This document shows, in pieces, positions 1 to 9,318 of a DNA stretch of 64,000 bases. The translations under genes were made by a program, and so were the position numbers. The stretch covers positions 1-64,000 of the forward strand of contig CAZFHI010000006.1 of NCBI GenBank assembly GCA_964518875.1, in the 5' to 3' direction. Below the pieces are notes generated by a model, which was not told the origin of the DNA, ran no database searches, and was given only the letters and a program-made list of their open reading frames with translations. The stretch is from DTU024 sp964518875 (GTDB lineage Bacteria > Bacillota > Clostridia > Christensenellales > Aristaeellaceae). Within the stretch, counting starts at the first letter, position 1, and each line of letters begins with the position of its first letter.

Positions 1-3000
1 CCGGGTCATACCCGGTCGCTCCCCTCGCGGGAGCGTGGATTGAAATGTCAATGTCGATGGCGTAGCCTTTCTTGGCCAAGTCGCTCCCCTCGCGGGAGCG
101 TGGATTGAAATGTGGAAGAATCAACCGCATAGTTTGGATAAAAATTGTCGCTCCCCTCGCGGGAGCGTGGATTGAAATACCCGCTTGTTAGCAGCGTCAA
201 TAACCAACTTTGTCGCTCCCCTCGCGGGAGCGTGGATTGAAATCGGATTGTTCTGCCCGCATGGCTGCCGATAGAAACGTCGCTCCCCTCGCGGGAGCGT
301 GGATTGAAATTTGCCACATAAGACAGCCGTCCACCATCCAAGCGTCGCTCCCCTCGCGGGAGCGTGGATTGAAATACATCCTGGGACTGTACAAGCGCGA
401 AGAAAGCACGTCGCTCCCCTCGCGGGAGCGTGGATTGAAATTTAATACGCGACGACGTGGAGCAGGCAGGGCAAGGTCGCTCCCCTCGCGGGAGCGTGGA
501 TTGAAATGGAGTACAGCGTATCGGGGCGAGGGATACACATGTCGCTCCCCTCGCGGGAGCGTGGATTGAAATGCTGCTTGATTTAGTTTCAGACGGGGGC
601 GGATCGTGTCGCTCCCCTCGCGGGAGCGTGGATTGAAATCATGTAGTCTTTAAGCCCGTACTGCACTTTTTTGTCGCTCCCCTCGCGGGAGCGTGGATTG
701 AAATTTTTGTAAGCTTCTATGGCGTCGTCCGCGCCGTGTCGCTCCCCTCGCGGGAGCGTGGATTGAAATCATATATGCCCGCTTCCGGTATAAATCCGTC
801 CGGGTCGCTCCCCTCGCGGGAGCGTGGATTGAAATTGTATGCGGCAGTTACACAACGAAGGGACTATCGTCGCTCCCCTCGCGGGAGCGTGGATTGAAAT
901 CGGTATGGTAGTCAGCCATCATCTTAAAGGCAATGTCGCTCCCCTCGCGGGAGCGTGGATTGAAATCCGCACCGCGCCGGCCTGCGCCGGGGTCAGGTTC
1001 GTCGCTCCCCTCGCGGGAGCGTGGATTGAAATGAAGTTGTTCAGGCGGTTAAATCGCTTGCTCGATAGTCGCTCCCCTCGCGGGAGCGTGGATTGAAATA
1101 AGGAAGTGCTGGACACATTTGCCGCTGTTCAGCGGGTCGCTCCCCTCGCGGGAGCGTGGATTGAAATGCGGATATGTAGCGCCTTTTTCCCATTGTGACA
1201 CGTCGCTCCCCTCGCGGGAGCGTGGATTGAAATATATGTTGACTGGAAAACTGACACAATTATAACAGTCGCTCCCCTCGCGGGAGCGTGGATTGAAATA
1301 ATTCTATGTATCATATGTTTTTGCTGGGTTTAGTCGCTCCCCTCGCGGGAGCGTGGATTGAAATTTGCTGGGGCAATGCACAACTACGGATATAACAAGT
1401 CGCTCCCCTCGCGGGAGCGTGGATTGAAATACGTAAAGGAATGCAAGTGCGTCATTACACCTAGTCGCTCCCCTCGCGGGAGCGTGGATTGAAATCCACA
1501 GGAACGATTGGCAGTTTGCCGATAAATAAGTCGCTCCCCTCGCGGGAGCGTGGATTGAAATGCATATGCGGTTGTTATTTTTGCATTGTCATCACCGTCG
1601 CTCCCCTCGCGGGAGCGTGGATTGAAATTCTACTACCCTCTACTACTCTACTCTTATCTATAGTCGCTCCCCTCGCGGGAGCGTGGATTGAAATCTTTCA
1701 AAATCGCCCAATGTGTCCAGCATTTTTTGTCGCTCCCCTCGCGGGAGCGTGGATTGAAATTTCGCTGCGGAAGCTACCATAAGCGAGCTGAATAGTCGCT
1801 CCCCTCGCGGGAGCGTGGATTGAAATGTGTTTCTTTTTAGTGAAGATAAAAGCGGACGCATGTCGCTCCCCTCGCGGGAGCGTGGATTGAAATAATTATA
1901 TAATTATTTCCATCCCTAAGCCGTTATATGTCGCTCCCCTCGCGGGAGCGTGGATTGAAATGGAGCTGTGGCTATAATCGCGGGAACGATTAGAGTCGCT
2001 CCCCTCGCGGGAGCGTGGATTGAAATACAGTTCCATGACATTGTAGCAGCCGTGGTGAAGCGTCGCTCCCCTCGCGGGAGCGTGGATTGAAATTGGGACT
2101 GGGAAACAGGGCGTTCACAGAACTCTGCGTCGCTCCCCTCGCGGGAGCGTGGATTGAAATATTATGTCCGCCCTGGCTTCACACTCGGCACGATGTCGCT
2201 CCCCTCGCGGGAGCGTGGATTGAAATATCCATAGGCACGGCCTTGCCGCGCAGATTCCATGTCGCTCCCCTCGCGGGAGCGTGGATTGAAATTATTTTCC
2301 GTGCGAAAAGTAATCGGCTGCCCCAGTAGTCGCTCCCCTCGCGGGAGCGTGGATTGAAATTATCCACTCCTGCCATTCTTGCCAGCTCTTTTTGCGTCGC
2401 TCCCCTCGCGGGAGCGTGGATTGAAATGCAGATTTAGTTACAGAAAGCAGCCGCTGTTTTTGTCGCTCCCCTCGCGGGAGCGTGGATTGAAATACGTAAA
2501 AGAATGCAAATGCGTCATAACGCCAAAAAGTCGCTCCCCTCGCGGGAGCGTGGATTGAAATATTTGTCCGTATGTGTCATTAAAATCATACTGAGTCGCT
2601 CCCCTCGCGGGAGCGTGGATTGAAATTCCGTGATCTTCCACCAGGCGTTTACTTGCAAGCGTCGCTCCCCTCGCGGGAGCGTGGATTGAAATCCTGTGTT
2701 TCTACCAGCTGAAACAGATGCACATTATGTCGCTCCCCTCGCGGGAGCGTGGATTGAAATGATGATCTGCCTTGAAAATTCAATCCGTGACAGGTCGCTC
2801 CCCTCGCGGGAGCGTGGATTGAAATTTCCACCGTCATGCTGTTTGGTGCCATGGCGAACGTCGCTCCCCTCGCGGGAGCGTGGATTGAAATACCGATACG
2901 CACAGGCAGGGCACATCCCGCCAAGTCGCTCCCCTCGCGGGAGCGTGGATTGAAATCTTGCCAGTCCTTCAGCGCCAATGGGGTATCTTGTCGCTCCCCT

Positions 3001-6000
3001 CGCGGGAGCGTGGATTGAAATCCTGAAAACTGAAGAAGTGTTCACGCTTCCTGAAGTCGCTCCCCTCGCGGGAGCGTGGATTGAAATTTGATATATAAGG
3101 CGTTGTGACGGTTACGGATGTAGTCGCTCCCCTCGCGGGAGCGTGGATTGAAATATATCATTTAGATTTATTGTTTCTGTCCCAGCTTTGTCGCTCCCCT
3201 CGCGGGAGCGTGGATTGAAATCTATAACTTCAACAGCGAATTGGAGCAGCTGAAGTCGCTCCCCTCGCGGGAGCGTGGATTGAAATCACCCTGATGCTGG
3301 ATGAATCTTCACTGATCCAGAGTCGCTCCCCTCGCGGGAGCGTGGATTGAAATTTCCACCGTCATGCTGTTTGGTGCCATGGCGAACGTCGCTCCCCTCG
3401 CGGGAGCGTGGATTGAAATCTTGAACACCGATGGGTCAACTATAAATTCTTCAGGTCGCTCCCCTCGCGGGAGCGTGGATTGAAATGAGAAGTGGACATA
3501 CCAAATCATGCGGTTGCTAGTCGCTCCCCTCGCGGGAGCGTGGATTGAAATTAATTGTGGTAAAAGCACCGCAGCTGAAATGCCAGGTCGCTCCCCTCGC
3601 GGGAGCGTGGATTGAAATGATTATGACGCATTCTGTGAAGTGTATGAAGAAGGTCGCTCCCCTCGCGGGAGCGTGGATTGAAATACAATCATCTTTATAT
3701 CTTTTAATGCGTCGCCCGGTCGCTCCCCTCGCGGGAGCGTGGATTGAAATTATTAATAAGTATTTCTATTTGTTTGCCTTGCTTGTCGCTCCCCTCGCGG
3801 GAGCGTGGATTGAAATACAATCATCTTTATATCTTTTAATGCGTCGCCCGTGTCGCTCCCCTCGCGGGAGCGTGGATTGAAATGAAATTGAATTCGTATG
3901 CGATCCCCCCTGCAGGGTCGCTCCCCTCGCGGGAGCGTGGATTGAAATAAGCCATGGTATTACTATAAACATGAATGGGCTGAGTCGCTCCCCTCGCGGG
4001 AGCGTGGATTGAAATTTTTCTGCACCCGTGAAACAATATCTATACCTAACGTCGCTCCCCTCGCGGGAGCGTGGATTGAAATCTGCGCTATCGCCCGTAT
4101 AACTAAGCAGCTCAGGTCGCTCCCCTCGCGGGAGCGTGGATTGAAATTTTGGAGGATATCAAGGTAATCAAGCACTATATCGTCGCTCCCCTCGCGGGAG
4201 CGTGGATTGAAATGACCACTGAACCGCGCAAGGGAACCCGGAATATCGTCGCTCCCCTCGCGGGAGCGTGGATTGAAATGGTCTGAATGATTGGATGATC
4301 GCCGCTCGCATCGTCGCTCCCCTCGCGGGAGCGTGGATTGAAATGAAACGATTGCAGCAATACCTGCTGGCGCATAAGGTCGCTCCCCTCGCGGGAGCGT
4401 GGATTGAAATACCACAAGACTGTACGCAAGCGGAAGCTACTCAAAGTCGCTCCCCTCGCGGGAGCGTGGATTGAAATTGTTCCCTCTTTCAAGTTTAACA
4501 AGCTTAACATGTCGCTCCCCTCGCGGGAGCGTGGATTGAAATGTTACCCGCGACCTATTTGAAAGCTCTTTCTCCTGTCGCTCCCCTCGCGGGAGCGTGG
4601 ATTGAAATTTGCAAGATTGTAGTAAGTTCCGTCAAGTTCAAAGTCGCTCCCCTCGCGGGAGCGTGGATTGAAATGGTGATCTCGCACCACATCTCGAAGG
4701 GGGTAGACCGTCGCTCCCCTCGCGGGAGCGTGGATTGAAATGATGTAGGCAGTATAGTATTGCAGATAAGGGCAAGTCGCTCCCCTCGCGGGAGCGTGGA
4801 TTGAAATTTTATATCAACTCGCCCACTATAAGCACCCACATGTCGCTCCCCTCGCGGGAGCGTGGATTGAAATACGTTTTCCCCATTATTGTAAACACTG
4901 AAATTTGGTCGCTCCCCTCGCGGGAGCGTGGATTGAAATGTAATAAGCAGCAATAAAGCGATTGAAAATATAGTCCCTCCCCTCGCGGGAGCGTGGATTG
5001 AAATCAAAAAGACGTGATGTGGGCAATAAAAGAGCAAAGTCGCTCCCCTCGCGGGAGCGTGGATTGAAATACATTTGACTATCCTGCATGCAAGGAGGAT
5101 AGATTGTCGCTCCCCTCGCGGGAGCGTGGATTGAAATCGGTTTGATGTAGTAATAACAACTTATAGTAAAGGTCGCTCCCCTCGCGGGAGCGTGGATTGA
5201 AATTTGCTGATTTTATAAAAACAGGCATGGACAAAGCCGTCGCTCCCCTCGCGGGAGCGTGGATTGAAATTCAATTTTTACAAGCTTAACGTCAGCGGTA
5301 ACTCGTCGCTCCCCTCGCGGGAGCGTGGATTGAAATGGCGATACAGTAACTGTTTATCATAAAAAGTTAGGGTCGCTCCCCTCGCGGGAGCGTGGATTGA
5401 AATGCGCAGTATACGCAGGACTTGGCGGGAAAGCAGCGTCGCTCCCCTCGCGGGAGCGTGGATTGAAATAATTCTGCTGCTTACATCGGCCAGGCAATCA
5501 TCGTCGCTCCCCTCGCGGGAGCGTGGATTGAAATCCCTGATGATCCGGTACAACCTGCATTCACGCAGCGTCGCTCCCCTCGCGGGAGCGTGGATTGAAA
5601 TGAAAACCATGCTGGATGCTTACAAAGAACTGAACGTCGCTCCCCTCGCGGGAGCGTGGATTGAAATTCTGATATCGCATGATGTGCTTCATCTACAATT
5701 AGTCGCTCCCCTCGCGGGAGCGTGGATTGAAATGTGCCTGCAGGGGGGATCGCATACGAATTCAATTGTCGCTCCCCTCGCGGGAGCGTGGATTGAAATC
5801 TACCAGACGAAGCCCCTTATCCAAGCTGTTTAGTCGCTCCCCTCGCGGGAGCGTGGATTGAAATCGGTTTGATGTAGTAATAACAACTTATAGTAAAGTC
5901 GCTCCCCTCGCGGGAGCGTGGATTGAAATGCGGTGCTTTTATCTATTTGTTCCGGCATAGGGTCGCTCCCCTCGCGGGAGCGTGGATTGAAATAAAACGG

Positions 6001-7319
6001 ATGAAGTTTTTACCTTGCCGGAGCAAACGTCGCTCCCCTCGCGGGAGCGTGGATTGAAATGAAATGCGCAGAGATTACACGGACGAACTATTTATTGTCG
6101 CTCCCCTCGCGGGAGCGTGGATTGAAATCGTGTTAAGCCTTTTAGCTTCTTTTTCCGCCTTGGTCGCTCCCCTCGCGGGAGCGTGGATTGAAATCCCAGA
6201 AAGCTGCCTGCAAGTATATTCCATATACCTAGTCGCTCCCCTCGCGGGAGCGTGGATTGAAATTCGTGTCTGTTCCTGTACTTTTTGCAAGACTGTAGTC
6301 GCTCCCCTCGCGGGAGCGTGGATTGAAATAATCGAAGCGCTTAGCTGTGCATACCCCTCAGCGTCGCTCCCCTCGCGGGAGCGTGGATTGAAATTCCTGT
6401 TTCCCTTTATCATATATGTACATCAGCACTGTCGCTCCCCTCGCGGGAGCGTGGATTGAAATGATGTAGGCAGTATAGTATTGCAGATAAGGGCAAGTCG
6501 CTCCCCTCGCGGGAGCGTGGATTGAAATCTGTAATTTACGCCCGCTATTCCTCCCACTCTCGTCGCTCCCCTCGCGGGAGCGTGGATTGAAATTTTTATG
6601 AACGCTCGCAGCGTAACAGGCAAAATAGTCGCTCCCCTCGCGGGAGCGTGGATTGAAATTTTTGAGTTTTTCGGCGAAAGCGCGCACCTGCGGGTCGCTC
6701 CCCTCGCGGGAGCGTGGATTGAAATAAAGCCAAAGGCAAAGAATATATAGAAGCAGAACGTCGCTCCCCTCGCGGGAGCGTGGATTGAAATTTTCCTGCA
6801 CTGTGAAATGTGGATCTGTAGCTGTATGTCGCTCCCCTCGCGGGAGCGTGGATTGAAATTCGGATAAAGCAATAACATGGCTCGCCGATCAGGTCGCTCC
6901 CCTCGCGGGAGCGTGGATTGAAATGGCGATACAGTAACTGTTTATCATAAAAAGTTAGGGTCGCTCCCCTCGCGGGAGCGTGGATTGAAATAACTTAGCT
7001 GAAGCGGTGCAAGCAGCCACAGAAGGTCGCTCCCCTCGCGGGAGCGTGGATTGAAATAACACAGACAGCTAATAGTTTGACAAGCCGGATTGTCGCTCCC
7101 CTCGCGGGAGCGTGGATTGAAATAGTGATGTTTTGCTGGCCATAGGCAAGCATATCGTCGCTCCCCTCGCGGGAGCGTGGATTGAAATGAACTCATGGCG
7201 AAACCTATACCATGGGCGCCCGTCGCTCCCCTCGCGGGAGCGTGGATTGAAATCGGATTCTCTGTTCTCAATTCTTCCAAGTTCTGTGTCGCTCCCCTCG
7301 CGGGAGCGGGAATTGAAAC
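1..7319 (+). CRISPR. Type I-C CRISPR array, 111 repeats in window, continues left
   Basis: A 32-bp repeat beginning GTCGCTCCCCTCGCGGGAGC and ending GTGGATTGAAAT recurs every 65-67 bp. I counted 111 starts, from 15 to 7288, separating spacers of 33-35 nt; bases 1-14 are the end of a further spacer. The repeat has a GCTCCC/GGGAGC stem and the ATTGAAA(T/C) 3' handle typical of subtype I-C (Cas5d-processed) arrays, which gives the + orientation. The copies I read are identical except the one at 4973 (GTCCCTCC instead of GTCGCTCC) and the last at 7288-7319, which ends GGGAATTGAAAC. A degenerate last repeat marks the leader-distal end, so leader and cas genes should lie left of the window. Five spacers occur twice: 2826/3354, 3685/3817, 4742/6463, 5138/5865 and 5337/6925. 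ORFs read through this region are translations of repeats, not genes. Confidence 0.98.
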
Positions 7320-7354
7320 GAAAACACAGTACGGTATAAGCAGCGCAGCGTTGG

Positions 7355-7386
7355 GTCGCATCCTGCTTGTGCGCGCGGGATTACCG
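7355..7386 (+). repeat. Decayed extra CRISPR repeat beyond the terminal repeat
   Basis: Thirty-five bases after the terminal repeat, exactly one spacer length, a sequence starts GTCGC, keeps CC and GC positions in the middle and has CGGGATT near its end, resembling the I-C repeat with many substitutions and about one indel. The conserved spacing is the main argument. It would be the oldest, no longer maintained unit of the array. Chance similarity in a GC-rich stretch is possible. Confidence 0.45.
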
Positions 7387-7415
7387 CTCCCACGGAGCGA
7401 AAAATCTATATGCAA

Positions 7416-7439
7416 AAGCCGCCTTGTTACGGGCGGCTT
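7416..7439 (-). terminator. Hairpin with T-run on the minus strand
   Basis: AAGCCGCC and GGCGGCTT form an 8-bp stem around an 8-nt loop. On the minus strand it is followed by TTTTGC. It is the second of two tandem hairpins downstream of the minus-strand gene at 7501-7689 and could also insulate that gene from the array, which is transcribed toward it. Confidence 0.5.
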
Positions 7440-7448
7440 AATGCCAAT

Positions 7449-7479
7449 CAAAAAGCGCCTTGCCTAAAGCTTGGCGCTT
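7449..7479 (-). terminator. Rho-independent terminator of the toxin/immunity pair
   Basis: AAGCGCC (7453-7459) pairs with GGCGCTT (7473-7479). On the minus strand the stem runs into a T-tract (7449-7454). It begins about 20 bases after the stop of the minus-strand gene at 7501. Confidence 0.7.
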
Positions 7480-7500
7480 GATGTTCTTTAAATAAAGTAA

Positions 7501-7689
7501 TTAGTTAATTATTTCAATCACTTGATCTGCCGTTACCCCTTCGGTTAATACAGGAGGGAGCGGTTCGTTTTGTTTAGTAAAATCAATTTCGTATCCAGGT
7601 ACAGGTTTTTCATAAATTTCTACAACAACCCCAGTACGCCCATCTTTTAATCGAACGGCGCTAAATAACGGTACATCTTTCATTCCCAC
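7501..7689 (-). CDS. DUF4926-like small protein, putative immunity partner
   Basis: A 62-residue soluble protein. It shows the short beta-barrel pattern of the DUF4926 family: a hydrophobic start (VPLFSAVRLKDG), a GxxGVVVEIY turn, a YEIDF strand and a final acidic segment (TADQVIEI). From memory, DUF4926 proteins are often encoded next to DUF6883-type toxin domains and are regarded as their immunity or antitoxin partners; that is recalled, not searched. The start overlaps the end of the upstream gene (stop at 7680), which implies translational coupling and co-expression from the same transcript. The length fits the family. Family assignment is moderate; the immunity role is inference from gene order. 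Confidence 0.6.
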   Translation of the reverse strand: MGMKDVPLFSAVRLKDGRTGVVVEIYEKPVPGYEIDFTKQNEPLPPVLTEGVTADQVIEIIN

Positions 7690-8936
7690 TTTACCTTCTT
7701 AATCATTGCTGTTGTAAGCCATGTTTCTTGCTTGTTTACTTTCCACCCTACTATAACATTGGTATATCTTTTAGTAACGCCTTTTAAAACAATAGCTTTT
7801 TCATAACTCTTTACGTATTTATCTTCCCCTCTAAAAGAAACCGGATACTTGGGGGCAGCCTCCAAAATTTCTTCTCGCAATCTCTCCCAATTACTTGCAT
7901 TATATCCAAGTCTGCTTTCAAAGGCAACATCTTTTGCCCATACGTCATGCTTTTCATGTTTGAAAAGATAATTGGTAAACTTTGCATCCGCGGCAGTGGC
8001 ATTTTTAGCGTTTGGCAGTGCTTTTTCAGGGTGATTTACTAGTTCGCTCTGCCTGTTATAATCAAGCCGCAAAAAACGCCAATTCTCGTTTTCGCTCCGT
8101 TTCATCGATCTGAATCCGCTTAAGTTCGGCACGTTTTCGTTGCCCAACACCGCACGGTACTTTTCCCATTGTTTCCTGTCCCGTAAACGTTCGCGGTTTT
8201 TTCGTTGAATTTCTTCGTACCGTTTGCGCTCTGTTTCGCCTCTCGGATCTACGTTAAAAGGCTTATTAGCAGCTTTTAATGCCGCCGCCTGCTCGTCTTT
8301 TGTCTTCTGGTTCCATATAAAAACCGTTATCCTGTGCGCGCAATTTGGATGCACCGTTTTGTATTCCGGCCATCTCGGTAAGGCTTCCCTAATGTGCGGA
8401 AACTGCCGTCTCGGGTCGTTTCCCGGCAGCTCGCTTAATTCAACAGTACGGTACACACGCCCCTGCCTCGGCGCGCATACCTTGCAGGTGGTATTATGAG
8501 CTGTCATCTGAACCAATACATACCCCATCTCTTTCATTTGGTTAAGCGTTCCTGTATTGGTCGCTTCCGCTGTGGTCGTTCTCGCTACAAGCTGCGCGTA
8601 GCTGTCGAGCCGCATACTGCCTTTGCCGTTGCGCCAGGGGACAGTATAAAAGTTCTCCTCCTTTAAGCGCCGCTCCATAAGTTTTGTTGTTTCTCTTACA
8701 GTTAAATTTTCAGCAAACTTTGCTGACGTTACTTCAACGCCTATTTCACGCACAAGGTCTTTAGCCTGCCTTGCGATAAGGCTATTCGTTATTTTTAAAA
8801 AATCCTGTGTGTTATGCGCTAATATTCCTATCGCGCGCTTGTGCAGCCCTCCAAAGTCCACAAAGGCTTTTATGCTTTTGTCTTTTTCATAAGCTGCCTG
8901 CCAGACGGACAGCGCCGTATTTTCATACGGCGTTTT
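7680..8936 (-). CDS. Phage minor head protein with C-terminal toxin-like (DUF6883-like) domain, 5'-truncated
   Basis: The first ~215 residues resemble phage minor head / SPP1 gp7-type proteins: a helical N-terminus, then RTTTAEATNTG, a CxxC pair (TTCKVCAPRQG) and a later HPNC, the cysteine/histidine set usual near the end of that domain. A charged linker rich in K/R/E follows (about 220-260). The last ~110 residues (LPNAKNAT..., ESRLGYNASNWERLREEI..., VGWKV...TAMIKK) match what I recall of DUF6883, a small toxin-like domain. The first usable start is GTG at 8861, giving 393 residues, but the frame stays open without a start or ribosome site up to the TAA at 8937-8939, so the 5' end is probably lost. 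No other phage genes adjoin it. The small gene overlapping its 3' end would be the immunity partner. Nuclease activity is suggested only by family type. Confidence 0.6.
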   Translation of the reverse strand, partial: KTPYENTALSVWQAAYEKDKSIKAFVDFGGLHKRAIGILAHNTQDFLKITNSLIARQAKDLVREIGVEVTSAKFAENLTVRETTKLMERRLKEENFYTVPWRNGKGSMRLDSYAQLVARTTTAEATNTGTLNQMKEMGYVLVQMTAHNTTCKVCAPRQGRVYRTVELSELPGNDPRRQFPHIREALPRWPEYKTVHPNCAHRITVFIWNQKTKDEQAAALKAANKPFNVDPRGETERKRYEEIQRKNRERLRDRKQWEKYRAVLGNENVPNLSGFRSMKRSENENWRFLRLDYNRQSELVNHPEKALPNAKNATAADAKFTNYLFKHEKHDVWAKDVAFESRLGYNASNWERLREEILEAAPKYPVSFRGEDKYVKSYEKAIVLKGVTKRYTNVIVGWKVNKQETWLTTAMIKKVKWE

Positions 8937-8938
8937 TT
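8913..8938 (+). terminator. Strong + strand terminator abutting the truncated phage gene
   Basis: CGCCGTAT / ATACGGCG form a perfect 8-bp stem with a TTTC loop, followed by six T. It is oriented for + transcription, yet no + strand gene precedes it. The reading frame of the phage-derived gene runs straight through its arms, so it more likely belonged to a lost host gene and marks the junction where the phage fragment was joined. Confidence 0.7.
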
Positions 8939-8940
8939 AT

Positions 8941-9261
8941 ATGTATCGCGCTTAGTTCTTACTTCGCCGTTTCTGAAATAAATTCTCTTAAATACAGTTT
9001 GTTTACTTTTGTTTTAGTTTACAATTTACACGCTCTATATATAATATTCGAGGCTCTTGGCTTTCTTCACGGCTTCTTAATAAAAGTAGCCGTAATATCG
9101 TATAAACATTCATTTAAATTTTTATTGCCTTAATAGAAAAATTATTATGAATTGCAAATATTTTATCTCGCGTTGTTCTGCGTCGCTTTTAGCACGCGTT
9201 TAACGAATGCGCGGCAAAGCCGTTTCGCTTTATATAAAAATCCGGATAAATCCTCAAAATA
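8941..9261. other. AT-rich intergenic region
   Basis: About 320 bases between the truncated phage gene and the glnS promoter. Apart from short A/T runs I see no gene, tRNA or repeat here. Frames across it lack ribosome sites and resemble no family I know. Confidence 0.6.
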
Positions 9262-9290
9262 TAGACTATTTCCACGCTTGCTGATATAAT
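9262..9290 (+). promoter_or_regulatory. Candidate sigma-A promoter of glnS
   Basis: TAGACT (9262-9267), a 17-nt spacer and a perfect TATAAT (9285-9290). Transcription would start near 9297, leaving a leader of about 20 nt that contains the GGGAGG ribosome site of glnS. Confidence 0.5.
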
Positions 9291-9318
9291 GGCGTAAAAG
9301 AAGCGGGAGGTTTTGGCA

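Noticed and set aside
48..7467. Many short open frames on both strands across the CRISPR array
   Set aside because: They are translations of the repeat (VAPLAGAWIEI, SLPSRERGLK, FNPRSREGSD and similar) and lack ribosome sites.
7501..8936. Possibility that the genes next to the array are cas genes
   Set aside because: Neither resembles Cas1-5, Cas7, Cas8c or Cas3, and they lie at the leader-distal end.
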